From: Spirochaetaceae bacterium
Lineage (GTDB): Bacteria > Myxococcota_A > UBA9160 > UBA4427
Assembly (NCBI GenBank): GCA_020632655.1
Contig: JACKFD010000001.1
Location: 496,001-560,000, forward strand
Direction: 5' to 3'
Length of the DNA: 64,000 bases
Position 1 is the first letter of the stretch, and every line of letters starts with the position of its first letter. The notes under the pieces are model-generated. The model was not told the DNA's origin, did not search any database, and saw nothing but the letters and a program-made list of their open reading frames with translations. This document shows, in pieces, positions 17,604 to 26,214 of this stretch. The position numbers and the translations under genes were made by a program.

Positions 17604-18550
17604 CCGCCGCAGGCCTCCGGCGCCCGGGCGGCGACCTCCGGGTAGGCCGACTCGAGTCGCGAGAAGCACTCGCTGCCCGCGCTGTCGAGCAGGTCGCAGA
17701 GCTCGTCGTCGCCGCCACAATCATCGTCGAGCAGCTCTTCGTACCAGCGGGTGTCGCCCTCGGCGAGGCAGTCCTCGATCGTGTAGCAGGCGGCCTCTCC
17801 GGCCGTGCCGGCGCCGAGCTCGATCAGCCGGGCCACGTCGATCGGACTGATCGCGAAGGCCACGCGCCGGGCATGCAGCAGGCCGGGCGGACGCGCCTCG
17901 TCGCGTTCGATCTCGCCCGGTCGCGGGTCGCGCAGCAGCTCGAGCGAGATCTCGGCGGCCTCGGGCACGGCCAGCTCCGGGGGCTGGTAGACGGAGCTCC
18001 ATTCGTCGACCCAGGCGCCTTCGGTGTCGAGCAGTCGGACGCCGAAGCGGGAGACACCCTCCGTGATCCGCATGGCCCCGGGCTCGCTCGAGTCGGGCAG
18101 GCCGCGGGTCACCTCGCTCGGTGGACGCGGGGAGCGCCAGCGCCAGAGCACGAGCTCGCCGTCGGCGTCCTCCTCGAGGAACCACGCGACCTCGACCCAG
18201 CCCCCGGCATGCTCGCCCGCATTCCGGCGCGGCGCGTTCTGCGTGACGAAGCGGATCGCCGTCGCGCCGAGATCACCGGGTGCGTCCGCCTCGAAGCGCC
18301 ACGGATACGCGTCGGGATCGACGCCCTCGCCGCGCACGACGTGCACGGCCCCCTCGAGGTCCTCCGCCAGCAGGGCGAGCGCGCCGGTGGCGGCGAGGCG
18401 TTCGCGCATCAACGCGGTGGCGGCGGCGCGTTGGCGACCGTTCTCGACGAAGATGCCCGTCACGAGGAAGAGCACGACGACCGTGAGGAAGAACGCGCCG
18501 ACGACCTCGACGAGCGTGAAGCCGGCGCGGGCCGGGGCAGGTCGCGTCAT
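17600..18550 (-). CDS. gspJ: Type II secretion minor pseudopilin GspJ
   Basis: A 316-residue minor pseudopilin with the prepilin signature RAG|FTLVEVVGAFFLTVVVLFLV; cleavage would follow Gly10 and expose Phe, with the conserved Glu at +5. It is longer than typical GspJ (about 200 residues) because of an acidic, Cys-containing C-terminal extension. The cysteines at CYTIEDC, CGGDDELC, ECF and EACGG suggest disulphides. It overlaps gspI upstream and gspK downstream by 4 nt each. Confidence 0.9.
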   Translation of the reverse strand: MTRPAPARAGFTLVEVVGAFFLTVVVLFLVTGIFVENGRQRAAATALMRERLAATGALALLAEDLEGAVHVVRGEGVDPDAYPWRFEADAPGDLGATAIRFVTQNAPRRNAGEHAGGWVEVAWFLEEDADGELVLWRWRSPRPPSEVTRGLPDSSEPGAMRITEGVSRFGVRLLDTEGAWVDEWSSVYQPPELAVPEAAEISLELLRDPRPGEIERDEARPPGLLHARRVAFAISPIDVARLIELGAGTAGEAACYTIEDCLAEGDTRWYEELLDDDCGGDDELCDLLDSAGSECFSRLESAYPEVAARAPEACGG

Positions 18551-19134
18551 GGCCGCCTCGGTGGCGACTCGCCCGGATCGAGGGGCCCCGGCTCCTCGAG
18601 CGGGGGCGCTCCGTCGCCGCCGGCCGACTGGAAGAGATCGCCGAACTCGGCGGAGGCCGCCTCCCAGTCGAAGGCGAAGCTGGTCCTGCGCACGCGATCG
18701 ACGACGCCGTCCACGCCGACCCAGCTGACCTCGATGTCGTAGCGGGCGAGGTGCTTGGCCACCTCGGGCAGCTCCTGGGCGAGCAGGGGGCCCAGCTCGC
18801 CGGCTCCGTCCGCGACGATCGCCGCCGAGCCGCCGCCCGCGCCCGGAACGAAGCCCGTACGAGCGATGCGCACGACGAAGTCACCGCGGGTCTGCTCTTC
18901 CTCCTCGACGAGCGGCGCGATCCCCTGGCGCATCTGGATCTCGAGGTCCGCGAGCGCGGACTCGGCGACCAGATCCGCTTCGAGGCGACGCGCCGAGAGC
19001 CCCGCTCGACGCACCCCCATCGAGCTGCTCGAGACGAGCACGGTCATCACCATCACGAAGATCAGCGCCGCCGCGAGCACCTCGAGCAGCGTGAGGCCCT
19101 GCGCACGGCGCCGGGCCGCCACCGGACGCGCCAT
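18547..19134 (-). CDS. gspI: Type II secretion minor pseudopilin GspI
   Basis: A 195-residue minor pseudopilin with a basic leader and prepilin cleavage site RRRAQG|LTLLEVLAAALIFVMVM, followed by a small globular domain and a Pro-rich tail. GspI nucleates the tip complex with GspJ and GspK. The ATG at 19134 gives a normal-length leader. The frame is also open upstream through the 36-bp repeats, where in-frame GTG codons occur, so a longer leader cannot be excluded. It overlaps gspJ by 4 nt (ATGA). Confidence 0.9.
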   Translation of the reverse strand: MARPVAARRRAQGLTLLEVLAAALIFVMVMTVLVSSSSMGVRRAGLSARRLEADLVAESALADLEIQMRQGIAPLVEEEEQTRGDFVVRIARTGFVPGAGGGSAAIVADGAGELGPLLAQELPEVAKHLARYDIEVSWVGVDGVVDRVRRTSFAFDWEAASAEFGDLFQSAGGDGAPPLEEPGPLDPGESPPRRP

Positions 19135-19141
19135 CGACCGC

Positions 19142-19321
19142 GACACGATCGCACCGGACCGGATCGCGGCGGCACGCGTCACGCTCGCGTCGGACCGGAT
19201 CGCCGCCCCCCACGTCACGCTCGCGTCGGACCGGATCGCCGCCCCCCACGTCACGCTCGCGTCGGACCGGATCGCCGCCCCCCGCGTCACGATCGTGCCG
19301 GACCGTTGCGCCGCCGCACGC
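19142..19321. repeat. Five-copy 36-bp tandem repeat spanning the gspH-gspI junction
   Basis: Copies start at 19142, 19178, 19214, 19250 and 19286. The three central copies are nearly identical (GTCACGCTCGCGTCGGACCG at their start, then GATCGCCGCC...), and the outer two have diverged. The array fills the gspH-gspI gap, carries the gspH stop codon at 19287-19289, and encodes the last residues of GspH. There are no unique spacers, so it is not a CRISPR. Confidence 0.92.
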
Positions 19322-19994
19322 GGTCGAGCAGCGGCTCGATCTCGAGCGTGATCGAGTGATCGTCGGCGTCGGCGATCTCGAGCAGCGTGTACTCCGTGGT
19401 CCCATCGGCGTCGAACGCGATCTCCGCATCGCCGCCCTCGACCCAGCCGCTCGTCCCCTCGACGCCGACGAAGTAGAGGGCATCGTCGAGCCAGGTGAAG
19501 CGGCCGGCCTCGGTGCCGGGGACCGGGTAGTAGTCGCGCGCCGCGTGCTCCGGCGGATGCAGGTCGATCGGCGCGTCCGGGTCCGGCGCCGCGGTCGGTC
19601 CGCCGAGGCCACCGAGCAGCAGGTTGCCGAAGCCCCCGCCCGCGTCCTCCTCGCCGAGCGCCGCCATCGCTTCGTCCTCCGTCACCCACCACTCGACGCG
19701 GTAGCCGCCCTCCTCGAGATCGATCAGCAGGCGATGGGGCACGCCGGTCAGCACGGCCCGCTGGCGCGCGAACTCGAGGCTCGAGGCGATCGACTCCGAG
19801 GCCTCCTTGAGCAGTCGCTGCTTCGAGCTGCTGAGCTGCGGCGCCAACGTCGTCATGGCCAGGGCGATCAGCAGCACGACCGCCATCAGCTCGATCAACG
19901 TGAAGCCCGCCCGGCGCCCCGGCGTCCGCGCGCGGCCCGCGTCCGGTCGGAGCGGGTGGGGCGGAGTCGACGTTCGACGCTTCGGGTCGCGCAT
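19287..19994 (-). CDS. gspH: Type II secretion minor pseudopilin GspH
   Basis: A 235-residue minor pseudopilin with a long Arg/Pro-rich leader and prepilin site GRRAG|FTLIELMAVVLLIALAMTT carrying the Glu at +5. A beta-rich domain follows, containing SSLEFARQRAVLTGVPHRLLI, the usual GspH region. It sits at the pseudopilus below the tip complex. Its 3' end and stop codon lie inside the 36-bp tandem repeat array, so the last roughly 11 residues are probably repeat-derived. It is 64 bp from gspG. Confidence 0.88.
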   Translation of the reverse strand: MRDPKRRTSTPPHPLRPDAGRARTPGRRAGFTLIELMAVVLLIALAMTTLAPQLSSSKQRLLKEASESIASSLEFARQRAVLTGVPHRLLIDLEEGGYRVEWWVTEDEAMAALGEEDAGGGFGNLLLGGLGGPTAAPDPDAPIDLHPPEHAARDYYPVPGTEAGRFTWLDDALYFVGVEGTSGWVEGGDAEIAFDADGTTEYTLLEIADADDHSITLEIEPLLDRVRRRNGPARS

Positions 19995-20058
19995 GGGGTC
20001 GTGTGCCTCGCAGGGGAGGTCGTCGCGAGCGGGGCCTCGCCGGACGGCGTGCGTCCGA

Positions 20059-20520
20059 TCAGGTGTCGCTCGTCTCGCTCCAGTTCGCGATGTCGTCCTC
20101 GCTCTCGACGCCGTCGGGGCCGAGGGACCAGATGTCGACGCCGTAGGGGTTGTGGTCGCCCGGGACGCGGTACTGGAAGTCCTGGCCCCAGGGATCCTTC
20201 AGCGCCTCGGCCTTGATGTAGCCGGCGGGGTTGTACGCGCGCGGCTCGGGCGGCGAGGTCGGCTGGGTGACGAGGGCCGAGAGGCTCTGCTCGGTCGTCG
20301 GGAAGCGCGCGTTGTCGAGCTGGTAGAACTCGAGGGCCTGCTCGATGCGCAGGATCTGGGCCTTCGTGTTCTTGATCCGGGCGTTGTTGATCTGGGCGTT
20401 GATGCCGACGGCCAGGGTGGCCATCAGCATGCCCATGATCACGACGACCGCCATGATCTCGATCAGCGTGAAGCCCTCGCGTCGACGGGCGGTCTCGCGG
20501 GTCTCGTTCCTTGCGTCCAT
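20059..20520 (-). CDS. gspG: Type II secretion major pseudopilin GspG
   Basis: A 153-residue major pseudopilin. Leader RRREG|FTLIEIMAVVVIMGMLMATL gives a type IV prepilin peptidase site with Glu at +5. The C-terminal domain has the GspG calcium-loop region (DPWGQDFQYRVPGDH, then DIWSLGPDGVESEDDIANW). It polymerises into the pseudopilus that drives substrate through the secretin. Prepilin peptidase (gspO) is not in this window. 83 bp separate it from gspF. Confidence 0.97.
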   Translation of the reverse strand: MDARNETRETARRREGFTLIEIMAVVVIMGMLMATLAVGINAQINNARIKNTKAQILRIEQALEFYQLDNARFPTTEQSLSALVTQPTSPPEPRAYNPAGYIKAEALKDPWGQDFQYRVPGDHNPYGVDIWSLGPDGVESEDDIANWSETSDT

Positions 20521-20603
20521 GTCTCGTTTCTCCGGGCCGCCCGCGGCGGCGTCGAGGGAAGGGGGAGGCGGAGAGCGGCGCGCGTCCGCTCGCGCCGGGC
20601 CGC

Positions 20604-21839
20604 TCAGCCGATGCTCTCGGTCAGCTGCAGCATCGGCATCAGCACCGCCATGATGATGATGCCTACGATACCGACCATCACGAGGATCAGGAGCGGCTCG
20701 AGCAGGGACGTGAGGCGGGTCACGCTCGTCTCGACCTGCTCCTCGTAGGTGTCGGCGACCTTGATCAGCATGCTCTCGAGCTCGCCCGAACGTTCGCCGA
20801 CCTCGACCATCGTCGTGACGAGCGGCGGGAACTCGCCGGAGGCGCGCAGCGGGCGGGCGAGGGCGGCGCCCTCGAGGATGCTCTCCCGCGCGTCGTCGGC
20901 GGCCTGCTCGAAGACGGCGTTGTTCGCGACGTGGCGGGCGATGTTGAGGGCCTGGACGATGTTGACGCCGCTCGCGAGCAGCGAGCCGAGGGTGCGGGTG
21001 AAGCGCGCGATCGCCAGGAAGCGGATCACGCGACCGATCACGGGTACGCCGAGCCAGAAGCGGTCGAGGGCGGATCGGCCGCCCGCCGTCCGCGAGACGG
21101 CGCGGTAGGTGAAGGCCAGCGCGGCGAGCAGCAGGAGCAGCAGCCACCAATAGCCCCGCAGCACGTCCGACACGCCGATCACGGCGACCGTGTACCAGGG
21201 CAGGTCGAGGTTCTGCGAGATCAGCAGCTCCGTGATCTGCGGCAGCACCATCGTGACCATCACGCCGACGACCACGCCCGCGAAGACCAGCATGAAGAGC
21301 GGGTAGGTCAGGATCGAGAGCACGCGGCTGTTCAGCCGGACCTGGTCCTCGAGGTAGTCGGCGATCCGGGCGAGCACGGCCTCGAGCGCGCCGCTCGCCT
21401 CGCCGGCCCGCACCATCGAGACGTAGAGGTTGTCGAAGCGCTTCGTCGACACGAGCGCATCGGCGAGCGAGCTGCCCTCGTTCACCTTCTCGCGCACGGT
21501 CGCGAAGGTCGCCTTGAGGGTGCGGTGCTCGGTCTGCTCGACGAGGGCGGAGAGCGACTCGACGAGCGGCACGCCCGCGGCGACCAGGGTCGCGAGCTGT
21601 CGCGTCGCCATGGCGCGCTCCATCGGCGGGATACGGGCCGGGAGCTTGATCTCGAAGCGCCCCGGCGTCGCACGGGCAGCACTTCGCGGTGAGGCACCGC
21701 CTTGTGTCTCTTCGATCTCGGTCAGGTAGACGCCGCTCGAGCGCATCTTCGAGCGCGCGGCGCGCAGGCCGTCGGCGGTGATCGTGCCCCTGGTGGGCTG
21801 GCCCGATTGGTTCACGCCCTTGTAGGCATAGACCGGCAC
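20604..21839 (-). CDS. gspF: Type II secretion inner-membrane platform protein GspF
   Basis: A 411-residue polytopic protein starting MPVYAYKGVNQSGQPTRGTI, typical of the GspF/PilC family. It has two homologous cytoplasmic helical domains (TRQLATLVAAGVPLVESLSAL and TRTLGSLLASGVNIVQALNIA) and three membrane helices. The final LLEPLLILVMVGIVGIIIMAVLMPM is also characteristic. It forms the rotor-like core contacted by GspE. The length and ends match the family closely. Confidence 0.97.
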   Translation of the reverse strand: MPVYAYKGVNQSGQPTRGTITADGLRAARSKMRSSGVYLTEIEETQGGASPRSAARATPGRFEIKLPARIPPMERAMATRQLATLVAAGVPLVESLSALVEQTEHRTLKATFATVREKVNEGSSLADALVSTKRFDNLYVSMVRAGEASGALEAVLARIADYLEDQVRLNSRVLSILTYPLFMLVFAGVVVGVMVTMVLPQITELLISQNLDLPWYTVAVIGVSDVLRGYWWLLLLLLAALAFTYRAVSRTAGGRSALDRFWLGVPVIGRVIRFLAIARFTRTLGSLLASGVNIVQALNIARHVANNAVFEQAADDARESILEGAALARPLRASGEFPPLVTTMVEVGERSGELESMLIKVADTYEEQVETSVTRLTSLLEPLLILVMVGIVGIIIMAVLMPMLQLTESIG

Positions 21840-21953
21840 GTTTCGTCTCCGTCCTCGACGTCGTGAAGCTCGCTGGACTCGCGCCGTCCTCGGGGTCGCT
21901 CGACCCGGCGGGCATCGCGGGCTTCTCGTCGGCCCGTCGCCGCGCGCTCCGGG

Positions 21954-23708
21954 CTAGACCTGGGCGACGGCGCCTTCTTCCTCGGTCGCGCGGACCACCT
22001 CGGCGACGGACGTGGTGCCGGCGAGCACCTTGCGCGCCCCGTCGGCGCGCAACGTGCCCATGCCCTTGCGCGTCGCCGTCGCCTTGATCGTCTTCGAGTC
22101 CACGTTCTGGCTGAGCAGCTGGCGGATCTCGTCGTCGATCACCATCAGCTCGAAGATGCCGATCCGCCCCCGGTACCCGGTATGACTGCAGGCCGCGCAG
22201 CCCGTGCCGCGGTAGAGCGTCACGGGACGGCCGGGCGGCTTCACGCCGATCTCGCGCAGCTCCTCGTCGGTCGTCTCGTAGGCCTCGCGGCATTGCCGGC
22301 AGAGCACCCGGACGAGGCGCTGGGCGAGCACGGCGACGAGGGACGAGCCGACCAGGAAGGGCTCGACGCCCATGTCGACGAGTCGTGTGAGCGCGCTCGC
22401 GGCGTCGTTCGTGTGCAGCGTCGAGAGCACGAGGTGGCCCGTCAGCGACGCCTGGATCGCGATGTCCGCCGTCTCCTTGTCGCGGATCTCGCCGACCAGC
22501 ACGACGTTCGGGTCCTGACGGAGGATCGCGCGCAGTCCCGTCGCGAAGGAGAGCTGGATCTTCGGGTTGACCTCGATCTGGCCCACGCCCTCCTGGGTGA
22601 TCTCGACCGGGTCCTCGATCGTGATGATGTTCTTGTCGGGACCATTGATCTTGGCGAGGCAGGCGTGCAGCGTCGTGGTCTTGCCCGAGCCCGTCGGACC
22701 CGTGACGAGGAAGATGCCGTTCGGTCGCTTGATGATGCGGTCGAGGGCGCCGAGCTGGGTCGGGTTGAAGCCGATCTTCTCGAGGTCGAGCAGCTCCTGC
22801 GTGTCGGGCAGGAGGCGCAGCACGAGGCGCTCGCCGTGGGCGACGGGGACGGTCGAGAGGCGGACGTCGTAGTCGCGGCCGGCGATCTTGAGCCGGATGC
22901 GGCCGTCCTGGGGCAGGCGCTTCTCGGCGATGTCGAGGTTGCCCATGATCTTGATGCGCGAGGCGATCGCGGGCTGGAGCGAGCGGGGCAGGGGCTTCAT
23001 CGGCTCGTAGAGCACGTCGTCGATCCGGAAGCGCACGCGGATCTCGTGCTCGAAGGGCTCGATGTGGATGTCGCTGGCGCGCTCCTTGACGGCGCGCTGG
23101 AGCAGCGAGTTCACGAGCCGGATGATCGGGGCGTCGTCCGTCGACTCGAGCAGGTCCTGGGGCTCGTGGGAGATCTCGGTCGCGAGGGCGTCGAGGTCGT
23201 CGGAGGCCTCGGTCGCGAGCTGGTCCGTCGAGGTCACGCCCCGGTCGTAGGCGAGGTTGATCGCGTTCAGGATGACGGGCTCGCGCGCCAGCACGAGCTC
23301 GATCTCGGCCCCGTCGAAGAGGAGATGCAGGTCGTCGAGCGGGGCCACGTCGAGGGGATCGCCGACGGCGACCTGCAGCACGCCCTCGGACGCCCAGCCG
23401 AGCGGCAGTAGACGATGCTGCTTGGCGAAGCCGATCGGGACGCGAACGAGCAGTCCCTCGTCGACCGCGTCCGAGTCGATCGACGCGACCACCGGCAGCC
23501 CGAGCTGCTGGCCGAGCGCGTGCAGCACCTCGTCGGCGTTCAGGAAGCCTTCCTCGACGAGCACGTCGGCGAGGCGCTCCTGGCTCTCGGCCTGACGCAC
23601 GCGTGCGGCCTCGAGCTGCTCGGGCGAGAGACGCGTCTCGCGCAGCAGGATCTCGCCGAGCTCGAGACTGCCGGCGCCGACCGCCGCCCCCGGCGCGGCG
23701 CTCGTCAC
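21954..23708 (-). CDS. gspE: Type II secretion ATPase GspE
   Basis: A 584-residue AAA+ secretion ATPase. It has an N-terminal GspE/MshEN domain, a linker and the catalytic core with Walker A GPTGSGKTTT. An Asp box (ITIEDPVE), Walker B-like LRQDPNVVLVGEIRD and a His box (TGHLVLSTLHTNDA) follow. The C-terminal zinc-binding tetracysteine CRQCREA...CAACSHTGYRG is intact. It powers pseudopilus assembly from the cytoplasmic face. The ATG overlaps the gspD stop by 4 nt; 114 bp separate it from gspF. Confidence 0.98.
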   Translation of the reverse strand: MTSAAPGAAVGAGSLELGEILLRETRLSPEQLEAARVRQAESQERLADVLVEEGFLNADEVLHALGQQLGLPVVASIDSDAVDEGLLVRVPIGFAKQHRLLPLGWASEGVLQVAVGDPLDVAPLDDLHLLFDGAEIELVLAREPVILNAINLAYDRGVTSTDQLATEASDDLDALATEISHEPQDLLESTDDAPIIRLVNSLLQRAVKERASDIHIEPFEHEIRVRFRIDDVLYEPMKPLPRSLQPAIASRIKIMGNLDIAEKRLPQDGRIRLKIAGRDYDVRLSTVPVAHGERLVLRLLPDTQELLDLEKIGFNPTQLGALDRIIKRPNGIFLVTGPTGSGKTTTLHACLAKINGPDKNIITIEDPVEITQEGVGQIEVNPKIQLSFATGLRAILRQDPNVVLVGEIRDKETADIAIQASLTGHLVLSTLHTNDAASALTRLVDMGVEPFLVGSSLVAVLAQRLVRVLCRQCREAYETTDEELREIGVKPPGRPVTLYRGTGCAACSHTGYRGRIGIFELMVIDDEIRQLLSQNVDSKTIKATATRKGMGTLRADGARKVLAGTTSVAEVVRATEEEGAVAQV

Positions 23709-26206
23709 GGCGCGGCCTCCCGCAGCACGGTCACCGAGGACGAGTACCCGTAGGCGGCGTCGAGCGTCTCGGCCGTCCGCTCGGCCTCCCAGAGCTCGTC
23801 GTAGGGGCCGACCTGGATCGTGAAGACGAGTCGTCCGCGGGCATCGCCCGTCACGAGGGTGCCGTCGTAGCCGGCGTCGATCAGGTCCGTCAGCGTCTCG
23901 GTCGCACGGGTCTCGTCGTCGTAGCGGGCGACGGTCACGACGTAACGCGTCAGGCCGGCGGCGGCCTCTCGGGCGAGCGAGGCCGCGCGCTCGTCCCGGG
24001 CCGTCGCCTGCGCGGCCTCGAGGGCGCGCATGCGGTCGATCGGGTAGCGGTCCGCGTGGGCGTTCAGCTCGGCAGCGGCCGAGAAGCCCGCACTCGAGCG
24101 CGTGCGGTCGATCTCCGCGAGCTCGGGGAAGGCCTTCTCGTCGTCGACCGAGTCCTCGAGCTCGATGCGCTTGCGGATCGATTCCTGCTCGAGGTCATCG
24201 GCGCTGCGGATGATGTGCGGCGTCAGGAACACGAGCAGGTTGATCTTGCGCAGACTCTCGTCCTTGGACTTGAAGAGCCAGCCGAGCCACGGGATGTCCT
24301 TGAGGAAGGGCACGCCGCGGTTGCCGTCGCTGAAGGTCTCGGAGATCAGACCACCGATCGCGACGGTCTCCCCGTCGTTCACGACGACCGTGTTCTCGAT
24401 CTTGCGGCTGCTGAGCGTCACGCCCACGGAGTTGACCTCGCCCGCCTGCGAGTCGACGACTTCCGTGAGCTCCTGGAAGATCTGCAGACGCAGCGTGTCG
24501 CCCTCACTGATCTGCGGGGTGACGCGCAGCGTGACGCCGACGTCCTGTCGCTCGATCGAGACCGAGGTCGACAGGCCCGAAGAGCCGCCGACGGCGGCGT
24601 CCGTGCGGCCGGTCGGGATCGGGATGTTGTTGCCGATCCGGATCTCCGCCTCCTCGTTGTCCGACGTGAGGATGTGCGGCGCGCTCACGATGTTGATGTC
24701 GCTCTCGTCCTTGGACGCGGAGATCCCGATCGAGAGGTTGCCCGAGCCGTCGCGGTCGGGGCGCTGGTCCTGATCGAAGGCCTGGGTCGGGTCCGTGAAC
24801 GACTTGACCCGGAGCGCCTGGCCGAGCAGACCCGCGCCGGGGGCGACGGCGGTGCCGGTCGAGAAGAGCATGTCGGTGTCGCCGTTGATGAGTCGGAAGG
24901 CCGCGTTGAAGCCGAGGCTCAGGTTGTCCGTGACGTCGACCTCGACGATCAGCGCCTCGACCAGCACCTGCGGTCGCGACACGTCGAGCTGCTCGATCAC
25001 GTCCTCGAGGGTCTCGTAGGCCTCCTTGCTGGCCTGGATCACGAGCGAGTTGGTCGCGGCGTCCGCCGTGATCGTCACGCCCTCGGCCAGCGGCGTCACG
25101 ACCGAGCGCAGGGCCTGGGCCGCGCCGCCCGTCGCGCCCGGAACCGCCGATCGGCTGCCCCCCCCACCGCTCGCGCCCGAGAGCAGGCTGTCGAGGGTGT
25201 CGGCGAGCTCCTCGGCATCGGCGTGCTTGAGGTAATAGACGCGGATCCGCCCCTTGCCCGTCACGGGGATGTCGAGCTTGTGGATCAGGCCGCGGATGTC
25301 CTCGAGCTGCTGGCGTGTCGCCAGCACGAGCAGCGAGTTCGTCCGCTCGTCGGTCAGGATGCGGACCGAGGGACCGACGGCGCCGCCGGCGTCCGCCGTG
25401 GGCTCGGCGTTCGTCGTGCGGCGCCGCGCGCGGCTGCGTCGCTGGGCCGCGGTCGCGCCACCGGCGGTCGTGCCGACCTCGGCGCCGTAGATCTCCGAGA
25501 GCTGCTCGCCGAGGATGTTCGCGTCGGCGTGCTCGATCGTGATGACCGTGAGCTCCTGGCGATAGCTCTCGACGTCGATCGCGTCGAGCAGGGAGAGCAG
25601 GCGCCGGATGTTGCTCTCGCTGTCGGTCACGATGATCGTGTTGGTCGGCGCATACGCGACGAGCGAGGCGTCCTTCGAGATCAGCGGCTTGATCGTCTGG
25701 GTGATGTCCTCGGCGTCGATGAACTGGAGCGGTACGAGGCGCGTCACGAAGCGGTCGCGGTTGGGCGAGGGGCGCCCGTCCTTGATCGTGTCGATGCTCG
25801 ATTCCTTGACGTCGCGGATCGGGATGATCTTGTAGGTGTCGCCGGGACCGAGGACGAGCGAGAAGCCCTTGACCTTGAGGACGGACTCGAAGACGGCGAA
25901 GGCCTGGTCGACCGTCACCTGGGTCGGCGAGACGATCGTGACGCGGCCGCGGACGCGGTCGTCGTAGATGAAGTTGTACCCCGTCATCCGGGAGATCGTG
26001 TCGACGACGACGGGCAGCTCGACGTCGTTGAAGTCGAGGGTGACGAGCTCTTCCTCCTCGGCCGCGACGGGCAGGCGGGCGGCGCGTCCACGGGCCTGGG
26101 CCTCGGCCGAGCCGGGCCCGAGCGGGCCCAGCAGCGCCAGCGCGAGCAGCAGGAACGCGACGTGGACGACGCGGGGCGAAGGGCAGGCGGGCGGGGTCGG
26201 AAGCAC
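23705..26206 (-). CDS. gspD: Type II secretion secretin GspD with C-terminal SPOR domain
   Basis: An 833-residue outer-membrane secretin. A signal peptide (LLLALALLGPLGPGSAEAQA) is followed by N0 (VTLDFNDVELPVVVDTISRMTGYNF) and N1-N3 domains with a Gly/Arg-rich insertion. The secretin core carries ADAATNSLVIQA, the VGVTLRVTPQIS gate region and VFLTPHIIRSADD. After the usual end there are about 140 further residues, of which the last 81 (753-833) look like a SPOR peptidoglycan-binding domain (RYVVTVARYDDETRATE..., FTIQVGPYDELWEAERTAETL). GspD oligomers form the exit channel; the added domain would bind denuded glycan strands. No pilotin gene is seen. Confidence 0.96.
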   Translation of the reverse strand: MLPTPPACPSPRVVHVAFLLLALALLGPLGPGSAEAQARGRAARLPVAAEEEELVTLDFNDVELPVVVDTISRMTGYNFIYDDRVRGRVTIVSPTQVTVDQAFAVFESVLKVKGFSLVLGPGDTYKIIPIRDVKESSIDTIKDGRPSPNRDRFVTRLVPLQFIDAEDITQTIKPLISKDASLVAYAPTNTIIVTDSESNIRRLLSLLDAIDVESYRQELTVITIEHADANILGEQLSEIYGAEVGTTAGGATAAQRRSRARRRTTNAEPTADAGGAVGPSVRILTDERTNSLLVLATRQQLEDIRGLIHKLDIPVTGKGRIRVYYLKHADAEELADTLDSLLSGASGGGGSRSAVPGATGGAAQALRSVVTPLAEGVTITADAATNSLVIQASKEAYETLEDVIEQLDVSRPQVLVEALIVEVDVTDNLSLGFNAAFRLINGDTDMLFSTGTAVAPGAGLLGQALRVKSFTDPTQAFDQDQRPDRDGSGNLSIGISASKDESDINIVSAPHILTSDNEEAEIRIGNNIPIPTGRTDAAVGGSSGLSTSVSIERQDVGVTLRVTPQISEGDTLRLQIFQELTEVVDSQAGEVNSVGVTLSSRKIENTVVVNDGETVAIGGLISETFSDGNRGVPFLKDIPWLGWLFKSKDESLRKINLLVFLTPHIIRSADDLEQESIRKRIELEDSVDDEKAFPELAEIDRTRSSAGFSAAAELNAHADRYPIDRMRALEAAQATARDERAASLAREAAAGLTRYVVTVARYDDETRATETLTDLIDAGYDGTLVTGDARGRLVFTIQVGPYDELWEAERTAETLDAAYGYSSSVTVLREAAP

Positions 26207-26214
26207 GGCGCCGG

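Noticed and set aside
19142..19321. A regular 36-bp repeat array that could suggest a CRISPR
   Set aside because: The units are directly adjacent with no unique spacers, lie in and next to coding sequence, and no cas genes are present.
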